Made by a program: the position numbers and the translations under genes
Assembly: GCF_002284575.1 (NCBI RefSeq)
Contig: NZ_NPKJ01000066.1
Location: 255,587 to 319,586 of the forward strand
Origin: Mesorhizobium temperatum
GTDB taxonomy: Bacteria; Pseudomonadota; Alphaproteobacteria; Rhizobiales; Rhizobiaceae
DNA: 64,000 nucleotides
Reading direction: 5' to 3'
The notes under the pieces: generated by a model
Seen by the model: only the letters and a program-made list of their open reading frames with translations
Told to the model about the DNA's origin: nothing
The model's database searches: none
Part shown: piece by piece, positions 17,224-26,137 of the stretch
Layout: each line of letters starts with the position of its first letter
Numbering within the stretch: position 1 is the first letter of the stretch

Positions 17224-18645
17224 ATGAAAACCAAATTCGCATCAGTCGTTGGTGGAGCGCTGGCGTTCATGTTTGTCGCGGGCGTATCCGCGCAGGAAGC
17301 GGCCGGCAAGACCGACTGGCGCGAGCAGTACGCTTACACGCTCGGCGTACAGGCTTACGTCTTCGGCTTTCCTTACGTGTATTTGCCAAGCCTGCGGGCG
17401 GATTGGGTCACCCGGCCGAAGGCGGCTAACGATATAACGCCGTATGCGCCCATCAATCATTTCAGCCATGTGCGAACGCTGGCAGACGCTTCCTATCGGG
17501 GCGGCGGTTCACCCAACCAGGACACGCTTTACTCCACAGCTTGGCTCCACGTCGGCAAGGAGCCGGTGATCCTCTCGCACCCGGACATGGGGGACCGCTA
17601 CTTTTCGTTCGAATTGGCGGGCATAGATTCGGACAACTTCGCCTATGTTGGTAAACGCACTACCGGCGGCAAGGCCGGAAGCTTTGCCATCGTCGGCCCC
17701 GGCTGGAAGGGTGCCCTCCCCGCCGGAGTGAAGCCGTTGCCCGCGTCGCTGACACCGTCTGTGCTGATCTTTGCCCGCACGCTGATCGACGGCCCGGCCG
17801 ATGCGAGGACCGTCAATGCGCTGCAGGATCAATACACGCTGATCCCGCTCAGCCTGTGGGGCAAGAAGGACGCAGTGCTGCCGGCAAGCCGCGACGTCTG
17901 GAAACCCTTCGATTCAAAAACCGATCCACTCGCCGAGTGGCGGACCATGAATAGGGCAATGACGGAGAACCCTCCTGAAGCGCGCCTCGCCAAGTTGGTC
18001 GAACTGTTCGCGAAGGTGGGCGTGGGTCCTCGGCAGGACCTCGATAAGATGGACGAGGCGACCAAGCTCGGGCTCGCGCGCGCCGCGGTCGATGGCCGAC
18101 AGTTAATCAAAGCCGCCATCGACTCGGGCCAGCTCGGCAGGCAGGTCAACAACTGGAACATTCCGCCGCGCACATTAGGACGCGCAGGGCTCGTCGACGA
18201 TTTTCTGCTGCGTGCCTCGATACAAGCCATGGGTGGCATCATCTCCAATGAACTGGAGGAGACCGTCTACTACAACACGACCAAGGACGGCGCAGGACAG
18301 GCCTTCGATGGCGCGAAGAAATATACACTTCGGTTCGCTCCTGGCCAGCTTCCGAAGGTCAACGCGTTCTGGTCGCTCACGATGTATGACCCGACGTTCA
18401 ACTTCACGGACAACCCTCTCAATCGCTATTCACTAGGCGATCGCACCAAAGGCTTGAAGAAGGACGCCGACGGCGGCTTGACCCTATACATCCAGCGCAA
18501 CTCGCCAGGAAAAGACAACGAGTCCAACTGGTTGCCCAGTACCCAGAGCGGCGCATTTTTTCTGATCCTGCGGACCTACATGCCCGGCCCCGAGATCGTC
18601 GAGCAGAAGTGGGCCCCTCCTCCGGTAACTGAATTGGTGAGGTGA
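17224..18645 (+). CDS. DUF1254/DUF1214 domain secreted protein, paralogue 2
   Basis: 473 residues with a signal peptide (MKTKFASVVGG, cleavage near VSAQ). The DUF1254 domain (about 30-180) includes YTLGVQAYVFGFPYVYLPSL, GGGSPNQDTLYSTAWLHVG and DRYFSFELAG; the DUF1214 domain (about 330-460) includes NAFWSLTMYDPTFNF and LTLYIQRNSPG...NWLPS. It is closer to the canonical family than paralogue 1, whose DUF1254 part is more diverged. Its leader duplicates that of paralogue 1. Exported; biochemical role unknown. Confidence 0.88.
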   Translation: MKTKFASVVGGALAFMFVAGVSAQEAAGKTDWREQYAYTLGVQAYVFGFPYVYLPSLRADWVTRPKAANDITPYAPINHFSHVRTLADASYRGGGSPNQDTLYSTAWLHVGKEPVILSHPDMGDRYFSFELAGIDSDNFAYVGKRTTGGKAGSFAIVGPGWKGALPAGVKPLPASLTPSVLIFARTLIDGPADARTVNALQDQYTLIPLSLWGKKDAVLPASRDVWKPFDSKTDPLAEWRTMNRAMTENPPEARLAKLVELFAKVGVGPRQDLDKMDEATKLGLARAAVDGRQLIKAAIDSGQLGRQVNNWNIPPRTLGRAGLVDDFLLRASIQAMGGIISNELEETVYYNTTKDGAGQAFDGAKKYTLRFAPGQLPKVNAFWSLTMYDPTFNFTDNPLNRYSLGDRTKGLKKDADGGLTLYIQRNSPGKDNESNWLPSTQSGAFFLILRTYMPGPEIVEQKWAPPPVTELVR

Positions 18646-18747
18646 TTTTATGCGTCCCGGGCCGACTGTCCCGCGCTGCCTCATGTCGCCGAACTCGATG
18701 AATGTGGTGCCAACTACAAGCAAACGTGATTCAGAAGGGAGCACATC

Positions 18748-20217
18748 ATGACTCAGCGATCCGTGAGTCGCCGCGATGTATTTAAGACAGCGGGTCTGGC
18801 TGGAGCCGCGGCTCTAACAACCAGTGCCGTATCGTCGGCGCAGGCGGCTGAGGAGACGCCACTCGCAATCCAGGCAAAGAATCCTTACGGCGGCGTGCCA
18901 AGCGGCGGAATTACCCTTCCACCCTACTATCGGCCGACGCCGAGCCTGGTGAGCAACAACGTCTACTACCCGGGCCAGGAACAGCTCGGACCCGACGAGA
19001 TGCGGATTTCCTTCATCGGCAGCACGCCGATCCCGGTCACCCGTGCACAGGCTGGCACCTGCATCATGGTCGAGCTCGGAAACGGCAAGCGGTTCTTTTT
19101 TGACTTTGGCTCCGGCTGCGTGCGCAACATCATCGCGATGGCGGTCCCGTTGTCGGTGGTCAACGACATCTTCTTCACCCATCTCCATGTCGATCATTAC
19201 GCCGATCTTCCGTACCTCTTCGCCTTCGCCCCGTGGATGGGGCGCTGGAAGCCGCTGCGCGTGCATGGGCCGTCGGGCCGCACGCCAAAGGACGGCATCA
19301 AGACGATGATCGAGGGCATGAAGATGATGACACATTGGCACACAGACTCCTTCAACGCCTGCCCGATCGGTGACGGCTATGAGGTCGAGGTCAACGAGTT
19401 CGATTTTCGTGACGACAATGGCGTCTGTTACGACAAAGACGGCGTGACCGTCCGCCACTGGCGGCGGTCGCACACCAAGGATGGCGCCTCGGCCTACCGG
19501 CTCGACTGGAATGGGCTGTCGTTCGTCTGGACCGGCGACGGGCGGCCCGACGAACGCTCGCTGGAATTGGCCAAGGGGGTGGACGTGTTCGTCACCGAGG
19601 TGCAGCCGGACACGGCCAACCTCCAGGCGATGAAAATGGGCATGCCGTCCGTCATCATGAGCACGACAATCGACCAGGCTCACAGCCCACATTACGCGGT
19701 CGGCTACATGTTCGACAAGATCCAGCCGCGTCTCGCGATGGTCACGCATACGGCTTACGACGAGGAGCTGATCCCGGAGATCACGGCCGGGATTCGCGTT
19801 CATTACAGTGGATTGTTCCAGTTCGGCGCGCCCGACGTCGTGGTCGTCAACGTCACCAAGGATGCAATATGGACGCGCAAGGCAGCAATCCCCGATGCCG
19901 GCAACATGGCGCGCCCGAGCCCCGCAGAGGCCGTCGAACTGTTCGGCCTTACCCCGGCAAACCTGAAGGTCACATTTCCAAATCCCCGTAATCCGCTCGC
20001 AGACCAATTGGAGGCGGAAATTCTCAACGGCGACATCGACCCGAAGAAGTATTACCCACCGGACGTGTATCGCGAACCGAAGAAGGATTACCCGAGGGAC
20101 TACACCATCGATGTCCGCGAAATAGCTCTCGTGAAGGCAAAGAAGGCCCAGACCAAGCTCGCGGAAAAGGCTGCCCAGATCCAGGCCGTCATCGACGCTA
20201 TTGAATCGGCTAAGTAG
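18748..20217 (+). CDS. Tat-exported metallo-beta-lactamase fold hydrolase
   Basis: 489 residues. A clear Tat signal starts the protein (SRRDVFK then a hydrophobic stretch to about residue 35). The MBL fold has the metal motif FFTHLHVDHYADL (HxHxDH), a later WTGDGRPDE and MVTHTAYDEEL. The architecture resembles the RNase Z-like subgroup; some members are annotated as GntH of guanitoxin biosynthesis, but no other gnt genes are present here, so I do not adopt that name. It has a helical, Lys-rich tail (about 455-489). Substrate unknown. It is followed directly by a CobW-type GTPase that could serve metal supply. Confidence 0.8.
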   Translation: MTQRSVSRRDVFKTAGLAGAAALTTSAVSSAQAAEETPLAIQAKNPYGGVPSGGITLPPYYRPTPSLVSNNVYYPGQEQLGPDEMRISFIGSTPIPVTRAQAGTCIMVELGNGKRFFFDFGSGCVRNIIAMAVPLSVVNDIFFTHLHVDHYADLPYLFAFAPWMGRWKPLRVHGPSGRTPKDGIKTMIEGMKMMTHWHTDSFNACPIGDGYEVEVNEFDFRDDNGVCYDKDGVTVRHWRRSHTKDGASAYRLDWNGLSFVWTGDGRPDERSLELAKGVDVFVTEVQPDTANLQAMKMGMPSVIMSTTIDQAHSPHYAVGYMFDKIQPRLAMVTHTAYDEELIPEITAGIRVHYSGLFQFGAPDVVVVNVTKDAIWTRKAAIPDAGNMARPSPAEAVELFGLTPANLKVTFPNPRNPLADQLEAEILNGDIDPKKYYPPDVYREPKKDYPRDYTIDVREIALVKAKKAQTKLAEKAAQIQAVIDAIESAK

Positions 20218-20225
20218 TGCTGGCC

Positions 20226-21317
20226 ATGGATCACGATATCACCCTCACGCCTGGCGATTCGGAAACGGGGTCGTTCTTGGCGCCCGTCCAGCAATCCGAC
20301 ATGCAAGCGGTGCCGTTGACCGTCCTCACCGGATTCCTCGGCGCGGGCAAGACGACGCTGCTCAATCGCATTCTTGCGGGCGATCACGGCCTTCGCGTCG
20401 CGGTGTTGGTGAACGACTTCGGTTCGATCAACATCGACGCAGAACTCGTCGTCGGAATTGAAAGCGATGGTGACATAATCAATCTCGCCAATGGCTGTGT
20501 CTGCTGCAACATCCGCGACGATCTGGTCGCTGCGGTGACGCAGGTCATGGCTCGTCCCGAGCAGCCCGAATACATTCTGCTGGAGGCCAGTGGAGTGGCC
20601 GACCCGTCTGGCATCGCTCTCACTTTCATGAACGAAGACATGCGGGACCGCATCAGGCTGGACAGCATTATGTGCGTCGTGGACGCGGAGCAGATATTTG
20701 CTGCACCCGAGATGATGGAACTGAAGCTTCGCCAAGTGGCGTTCGCGGACATGCTCATCCTTAACAAGGTCGATCTTGTTTCCCGGGAGGAGATCGAGCG
20801 GATCAAGGGTTGGCTCGACGACCGGTTCCATCGCTATCGGCTCGTCGAGGCATATGCCGGAAATGTGCCTCTGGAAATTCTGTTGTCGGTGGGCCGGTTC
20901 GATCCCACCCGACTCAATGGAAGGCCTGTAGAATACGAGCCCAATCACTCTCAGGACTGTGATGATCCCCATTGTGACCGTCACGTTCATGACCGTTGGC
21001 ACGATCACTCGCAGGTTTTCGAAACGTGGAGCTACGAAGCGGAGGAGCCTCTTTCCCTGGACGCGCTGCGGGAAACGGCGCGCAACCTCCCGGCCGGCGT
21101 TTACCGGTGCAAAGGGGTGGTTCATTGCGCTGAAGAACCGGGACGACGGCTCATCCTTCAGGTCGTAGGCAAGCGAGTTGATATCTCAGTTGGGGATGAA
21201 TGGCATGGCCGAGAACCACGGACCCGGATAATCGCCATCGGCACACATGATGCAGTAGATGGGAATGCGCTGCGCGAGGCTTTTGACGGATGCCATGAAC
21301 GGAGATCACGACCATGA
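20226..21317 (+). CDS. CobW-like G3E family GTPase (metallochaperone)
   Basis: 363 residues from the ATG at 20226; a GTG at 20217 touching the upstream stop is also possible. G3E features are all present: Walker A GFLGAGKTTLLNRIL (about residue 40), the metal-binding CVCC motif in LANGCVCCNIRDDL, and LNKVDLV. A His/Asp-rich stretch (about 240-265: HCDRHVHDRWHDH) looks like a metal store. A CobW_C domain closes the protein. Such GTPases deliver Zn, Co or Ni to enzymes. Neighbours are an MBL-fold metalloenzyme and, 2.6 kb on, a HupE/UreJ-type membrane protein. Confidence 0.87.
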   Translation: MDHDITLTPGDSETGSFLAPVQQSDMQAVPLTVLTGFLGAGKTTLLNRILAGDHGLRVAVLVNDFGSINIDAELVVGIESDGDIINLANGCVCCNIRDDLVAAVTQVMARPEQPEYILLEASGVADPSGIALTFMNEDMRDRIRLDSIMCVVDAEQIFAAPEMMELKLRQVAFADMLILNKVDLVSREEIERIKGWLDDRFHRYRLVEAYAGNVPLEILLSVGRFDPTRLNGRPVEYEPNHSQDCDDPHCDRHVHDRWHDHSQVFETWSYEAEEPLSLDALRETARNLPAGVYRCKGVVHCAEEPGRRLILQVVGKRVDISVGDEWHGREPRTRIIAIGTHDAVDGNALREAFDGCHERRSRP

Positions 21318-21617
21318 ATGCCAACCACAGAGTTCAACTCGTCACAGTGGGATTTGTGAGCGCGCTGACGTTCACACTCGCCTACGCAGACACGCCGCCG
21401 AAGATGAAGATGAGCACCGACATCCCGGCGCAAATCACCACGCCCGATTCGGTTGAGACGCGCATCGGTTGCCGCGAGCTTGTCCTATCGCGTTGAGACC
21501 CGGTTTTTGTTCTCGTGCGGGTAAACGCATGCCCACGTAACTTACGTCCCGCTGCCAGCTTTTTGCAAATACAGTGGGACGGCACCTACTACCAATGTCG
21601 TCGTCTACGTCGGCTGA
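21314..21617 (+). pseudogene. Chimeric relic: DUF1254 N-terminus joined to AEARVGRP-protein C-terminus
   Basis: The frame from 21314 has a ribosome site, a signal peptide and then MKMSTDIPAQITTPDSVETRIG, the normal start of another DUF1254 type, but it stops at 21496. From 21542 the DNA encodes, in shifting frames, YVPLPA, QWDGTYYQ and VVVYVG-stop, matching the end of the small protein at 4675-5010 (GTYYQ...VVIYVN-stop). A deletion has fused remnants of two genes that are neighbours in the duplicated units upstream. The first ATG overlaps the cobW-like stop. Confidence 0.55.
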
Positions 21618-21735
21618 AGGCTTCGTACCAAGTGGGGACAAAAATTTGTTGAGAGGAACTATCTGCACAGCCACGTTGAGGGGCAACATCGATGCCGTTT
21701 ACGCCAAGCTGTCGGCCGGCGCGAGAAAATCGTTT

Positions 21736-23004
21736 TTGACATCAAAGGCCCTGGGCGTTGCGCTGGGTTTGTCCCTGGGGCTGACGGCGTGCGCGTCCCG
21801 CCCGACGAATGTGCTGCTGCCCGTGGCCGATACGTCACCTTCCTCCAGCAAGGTGGAGATGCTGGTGGCGACGACCCGCAGTCGTTCCGCCAATCCGGCC
21901 GAAATGTATACCGGCGAGCGCGGACTGGCTCCTTCGTTTGCGGACATTACGGTGTCGATCCCTCCGGCATCGGTCCGCAAGGTCGGCGAGGTCGCCTGGC
22001 CCAAGAAGCTGCCATCGAACCCGGCAACCGATTTCGCGGTTGTAAGAGCCGAGGAAATAACACCGGAGACCGCGAAGGGGTGGCTTAGCGCCGCTGTCAG
22101 GAAGAGCCCGGACCGCAGCGTGCTGGTCTTCATCCATGGCTTCAACAATCGCTTCGAGGACTCGCTTTATCGTTTTGCGCAGATCGCCAAGGATACCGGC
22201 ACCGACAGCGTCCCGATCCTGGTCACATGGCCCTCCCGAGGCAGTGCGCTGGCCTATGGCTATGATCGCGAAAGCACCAACTACACGCGAAATGCCCTTG
22301 AGCTGCTGTTCCAATATCTTGCACGCGATCCTGACATAAAGGAGGTGTCGATCCTCGCCCATTCGATGGGCAACTGGCTGGCATTGGAAGGCTTGCGCCA
22401 GATGGCCATCCGCAATGGCGGCCTGCCGGCGAAGTTCAAAAACGTCATGCTGGCGGCGCCTGACGTCGATGTCGACGTGTTTCGCACTCAGATTGCCGAC
22501 ATGGGCAAGCAGCACCCGCAGTTCACCCTCTTCGTCTCGCAGGACGATCGCGCGCTCAAAGTTTCGCGACGGGTCTGGGGCAATATCCCCCGGCTCGGAT
22601 CGATCGACCCGGAACAAGCTCCATACAAGGAAGAACTCGCGAGCAACAACATAACGGTCATCGATCTGACGAAAGTCAAATCCGGAGATCGTTTGCATCA
22701 CGGCAAGTTCGCGTCGTCACCGCAGATCGTGCAACTGATCGGGGCGCGAATGGCCGGCGGCCAGACGTTGACCGACAACAGGATAGGCCTCGGCGACACG
22801 ATCGTTCAGGCGACGACCGGAGCGGCAGCAGCGGCGGGCAGCGCGGCAGGGTTGGTGATTGCGGCACCTGTTGCAGCGGTCGATCAAAACAGCAGAGAAA
22901 ATTACGGCGATCAGATCGGCGCCTTGACGGGTTCCCAGACCAGCCAGAAAACCAGTGCTGGTTGTAGTGCCCCAACGGCGTCCGCCAAGGATTGCAAGAA
23001 GTAG
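21736..23004 (+). CDS. Alpha/beta hydrolase lipoprotein (DUF900 type)
   Basis: A lipoprotein signal (hydrophobic run ending LTACAS) fits a TTG start at 21736, giving 422 residues. In-frame ATGs at 21574 and 21595 exist but lie inside the preceding relic, so I prefer the internal start; this is uncertain. The DUF900 hydrolase core (about 60-330) has the oxyanion segment LVFIHGFNNRFEDSLYRFAQ, the nucleophile in ILAHSMGNWLALE and MLAAPDVDVDVF. The last 90 residues are small-residue rich. It probably acts in the periplasm, lipid-anchored; substrate unknown. It heads a plus-strand run with PpiC, HupE and DUF3604 genes. Confidence 0.75.
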   Translation: MTSKALGVALGLSLGLTACASRPTNVLLPVADTSPSSSKVEMLVATTRSRSANPAEMYTGERGLAPSFADITVSIPPASVRKVGEVAWPKKLPSNPATDFAVVRAEEITPETAKGWLSAAVRKSPDRSVLVFIHGFNNRFEDSLYRFAQIAKDTGTDSVPILVTWPSRGSALAYGYDRESTNYTRNALELLFQYLARDPDIKEVSILAHSMGNWLALEGLRQMAIRNGGLPAKFKNVMLAAPDVDVDVFRTQIADMGKQHPQFTLFVSQDDRALKVSRRVWGNIPRLGSIDPEQAPYKEELASNNITVIDLTKVKSGDRLHHGKFASSPQIVQLIGARMAGGQTLTDNRIGLGDTIVQATTGAAAAAGSAAGLVIAAPVAAVDQNSRENYGDQIGALTGSQTSQKTSAGCSAPTASAKDCKK

Positions 23005-23028
23005 AAGCGGCAAGACAACGAGAAAGAC

Positions 23029-23904
23029 ATGACGTTTTTCAGGGAACCTCTGCTGCATTTCGCCGTCATCGGCGCGATCCTGTTTGGCGGCTATTCCTGG
23101 CTGAACGACAAGCAAGCCGAAGCCACAATCGTCGAACCGGTCCGAATTGGAGAAGGCGACGTGCGCTGGCTCAAGCAGACCTGGGCGAGCCAGTGGCTGC
23201 GCGAGCCAAGCGCCGACGAGTTGAAGGGCCTCGTTGATGATCTGCTGAGCGAGAAACTGATGGCGCGCGAAGCTCAGCAGATGGGCCTCGAACAGGATGA
23301 CACCATCATTCGCCGCCGCCTGGCGCAAAAGCTGAAATTCCTCGTCGAGGACACGGCCCGGCTTGCCGAGCCGACCGAAGCGGAGCTGCGGCAGTTCTAT
23401 GCCCTCAATCTTGCGCACTTCGAGACGCCCGGAAGGCTCTCGTTCCGGCAGGTCTATTTCAACCCGGAGCATCGCAAGGACGCCGCGGCGGACGCGACCG
23501 CCGCGATGGGTGCGTTGACAGCGAATGTCGAGGACGACTCGATAGAGGGCGACCGGCTGCTGTTCGGCGACAGCTTCGCCGATACCGACGAACTGGCGCT
23601 GTCAGGAATGTTCGGTGCCGATTTTGCGCGCGAAGTGTTTGCACTCGAACCGGGCGGATGGCGGGGGCCGGTTAAATCCGGCTATGGCTTTCATCTGGTC
23701 CTCGTCACGCAACGCACCGCGACGGCGCCGAAGCCCTTCGAGACGGTCAGGGATGCCGTCCTCGCGGAGTGGCGCTCTGCGAAGCAGACCGAGTTCAGCC
23801 GAGATTATCTGACCGCGCTGCGCAACAAGTATGGCGTGGAGCTGGACGGCAGCACGAAAGCGACGCTCGGGCCAGAGACCACTCCGAAGGTGGCCGCGCA
23901 ATGA
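23029..23904 (+). CDS. PpiC-type (parvulin) peptidyl-prolyl isomerase, membrane-anchored
   Basis: 291 residues. One N-terminal helix (about 8-22) anchors it to the inner membrane. A helical chaperone-like stretch (about 45-120) precedes the parvulin domain (about 125-245): RLSFRQVYFNPEHR, FGDSFADTDE, VFALEPGGWRGPVKSGYGFHLVLV. It should help fold exported proteins in the periplasm. The next gene starts within its stop codon (ATGA), so it is tightly coupled to the HupE/UreJ-like protein. Confidence 0.85.
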   Translation: MTFFREPLLHFAVIGAILFGGYSWLNDKQAEATIVEPVRIGEGDVRWLKQTWASQWLREPSADELKGLVDDLLSEKLMAREAQQMGLEQDDTIIRRRLAQKLKFLVEDTARLAEPTEAELRQFYALNLAHFETPGRLSFRQVYFNPEHRKDAAADATAAMGALTANVEDDSIEGDRLLFGDSFADTDELALSGMFGADFAREVFALEPGGWRGPVKSGYGFHLVLVTQRTATAPKPFETVRDAVLAEWRSAKQTEFSRDYLTALRNKYGVELDGSTKATLGPETTPKVAAQ

Positions 23905-24944
23905 ACCCGCTGACCAAATGGTCTACACTCGTCCGAGGTGCCCGCGCCGCGATGGAGTGCGTTCGGCTGGTCGTGCTGGCAGCGGCCATCGCCATGCTGT
24001 TCCCGGAGGTTGCCTCGGCGCATGAGGTGCGCCCAGCCTACCTCAGCGTTCAGGAAGAGGCGCCGAACGAGTTCAGCGTGCTGTTCAAGACACCGATGCA
24101 GGGTGACGCGCGTCTGGCGCTGTCGGCAGCATTCTCGGGCAAGGTCGAGAACCTCACGCCGGTCGTCTCGCGCCCGACCGGCGACGCAATGGTGCAGACG
24201 TGGCAGATGCGCGCGGTCGAGCCGTTGAAAGGCCAGGTGGTATCGATTGACGGCCTGCAAAACACGATGACCGATGCGCTCGTGCGCGTCGAGTTCGCCA
24301 GCGGCGACGTGTGGATCGAGCGGCTGACGCCCGGCGCCCCGGAAGCGACGATACCTGCAACTCCAAGCCGCTGGTTTACGGCGGCCACCTATCTCAAACT
24401 TGGCGTCGAGCACATTCTGCTCGGCTTCGATCATCTCCTCTTCGTGCTAGCCCTGCTCATCATCACCGCGGGTACGTGGCGGCTCGTCAAGACGATCACC
24501 GCCTTTACCGTCGCGCACAGCATCACGCTCGCGCTGGCGACGCTCGGCTTTGTTCACATCCCCTCACCGCCGGTCGAGGCCGTGATCGCATTGTCGATCG
24601 CGTTCGTTGCCGTCGAGATCGTCCACGTGCGCCAAGGGCGCAGAAGTTTAGCCGCCCGCGCACCCTGGCTGGTAGCCTTCGCATTCGGGCTTCTCCACGG
24701 TTTCGGCTTTGCCGGGGCCCTGAGCGAGATCGGATTGCCGGCCGGGCAGATTCCGGTGGCGCTGCTGTTCTTCAACCTCGGCGTTGAAATCGGACAGCTT
24801 CTTTTTGTCGGAGCCGTACTTGCGCTGGTCGCACTGATCCGGGTCCGCAGGCGGTCGCTGCCGGCCTGGCTGGATCTTGTACCGCCATACGCTATCGGCA
24901 CGATTGCAATGTTCTGGGTGATCGAACGTGTCGCGACCTTTTGA
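23901..24944 (+). CDS. HupE/UreJ family membrane protein
   Basis: 347 residues from the ATG overlapping the ppiC stop. A signal peptide (to about residue 38, ending ASAHEVRP) leads to an extracytoplasmic beta domain (about 40-150), then six or seven membrane helices with the family motifs GVEHILLGFDHLLFVLALL and LLHGFGFAGALSEIG. His in HILLGFDH and HGFGF are typical metal-contact candidates. HupE/UreJ proteins are nickel or cobalt permeases or accessory proteins; this long form with an N-terminal domain is less well defined. A nearby CobW-type GTPase supports metal handling, but this is inference. Confidence 0.82.
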   Translation: MNPLTKWSTLVRGARAAMECVRLVVLAAAIAMLFPEVASAHEVRPAYLSVQEEAPNEFSVLFKTPMQGDARLALSAAFSGKVENLTPVVSRPTGDAMVQTWQMRAVEPLKGQVVSIDGLQNTMTDALVRVEFASGDVWIERLTPGAPEATIPATPSRWFTAATYLKLGVEHILLGFDHLLFVLALLIITAGTWRLVKTITAFTVAHSITLALATLGFVHIPSPPVEAVIALSIAFVAVEIVHVRQGRRSLAARAPWLVAFAFGLLHGFGFAGALSEIGLPAGQIPVALLFFNLGVEIGQLLFVGAVLALVALIRVRRRSLPAWLDLVPPYAIGTIAMFWVIERVATF

Positions 24945-24965
24945 GATTGTCAGGAAGGACGGCAT

Positions 24966-26081
24966 ATGAACACCTCGCGCAGGGATTGGCGAACCGGGCT
25001 GACAAGCGCAGCACTGGCATCGCTGATGTGCATGATTGCCGCGGCGTTCCTACTGACCGCGACGCCGGCACATGCTTGTGTGCTCTGTATGCCCTATCCT
25101 CAAGTGACGAATGCCGACCAGGTCGTCGGGAGCGGCACGGCGGTCTTCGCGCGCGAGAATCCGGCAAGACCTTTCTCCTACGTGGTCCTGGAAACATTCA
25201 AGGGACGCTACGACGGCAGCGCCATCCCTCTGTTCCTCGATTCGACAACGGCCCGCGCCCTCCAGCTGTATCCGGCTCTCCAGGTTATTCTTGTCCAGAA
25301 CGGTCCCGGCGGAGCCTGGAGGGCGCTTGGCATGGCGGGGCGCGAGTATCAAAGTGTAATGCGCCAGGTGGCCCAATGGGACAAGAGCTCGAAGACGCTG
25401 GCCGAACGCGCGGTGTTCTTCGCCACTTACCTCCGGCACGAAGATCGCAGGCTCGCCGAACTGGCCTTCCTCGAGGTCGCGCGCGCGCCCTACGCAACGC
25501 TGCGCGATCTCAAAACAAGAGTTGCGCGTGACGACATCTATCGAACCGTCAACGACTTGTTTCATGTCGAATGGCATGGGCTCTACATCCTCATGCTCGG
25601 CATGTCGGACCGCCCGGACGACATCACCTTCGTTCGCGGAAAACTGAAGACCGCGGCCAAGTATGGGCTGACGATCAACCTCGGTGCCTATGCCACTGCT
25701 CTCATCGAAATGACGGGCGCGGACGGGGTGACGCAGCTCACGGAAGAGTACTTCGTCGAGCCGGGACGAAGTAATGCTGAGCGGCTCGAAATCGTGAAAG
25801 CACTGTCGGTACAGGGGACGGGCGGGGCAGTCGAACTGCGGTCCGCGATCGTCGAAGCTTACGGTCGCCTACTCGCGCATCACCCCGAGCTTGCCGGGAA
25901 TGTCGCAAATGACTTGTCCGATTGGAAAGTGGTTCGTTTCGTGCCCCGGCTGCGTGAAATTCTGAATGCAGGCGTTGGCCTGGACGAAGCATCGCATTTC
26001 GCGATCGCTATGTACCTTTCAAGCGCTGATGAAGGCGGGAGTTCCAAGGCCGTATTCACGCGGTCCGGTGGTCTCCGATGA
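24966..26081 (+). CDS. Secreted protein of unknown function with ACVLCMPYP motif
   Basis: 371 residues, 21 bases after the HupE-like gene. A signal peptide (about residues 12-37, ending PAHA) is followed at once by CVLCMPYPQ, a CxxC pair at the start of the mature protein. The front (about 45-120) is strand-rich (FSYVVLETFKGRYDG); the rest (about 140-365) is helical with HEAT-like repeats (RLAELAFLEVARAPYATLRDL). I do not recognise a family. The CxxC could bind a metal or form a disulfide, which suits the metal-linked neighbourhood. Its stop overlaps an upstream alternative start of the next gene. Confidence 0.65.
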   Translation: MNTSRRDWRTGLTSAALASLMCMIAAAFLLTATPAHACVLCMPYPQVTNADQVVGSGTAVFARENPARPFSYVVLETFKGRYDGSAIPLFLDSTTARALQLYPALQVILVQNGPGGAWRALGMAGREYQSVMRQVAQWDKSSKTLAERAVFFATYLRHEDRRLAELAFLEVARAPYATLRDLKTRVARDDIYRTVNDLFHVEWHGLYILMLGMSDRPDDITFVRGKLKTAAKYGLTINLGAYATALIEMTGADGVTQLTEEYFVEPGRSNAERLEIVKALSVQGTGGAVELRSAIVEAYGRLLAHHPELAGNVANDLSDWKVVRFVPRLREILNAGVGLDEASHFAIAMYLSSADEGGSSKAVFTRSGGLR

Positions 26082-26137
26082 CCAGTTTTCCAGGGAATAA
26101 TTGGCTTTGGCATGCGCCAAACAGTTGGAGGAGGACT

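Noticed and set aside
18814..20007. 397-codon minus-strand open frame
   Set aside because: Shadow of the MBL-fold gene; His/Arg-rich with no motif.
18748..20217. Name gntH (guanitoxin biosynthesis)
   Set aside because: Resemblance is at subgroup level only and no other guanitoxin genes are present.
21531..21545. GCCCACGTAACTTAC shared with the inverted 8711 region
   Set aside because: At 21531 it lies in decayed coding sequence, and a 15-base match is expected by chance in a window this size.
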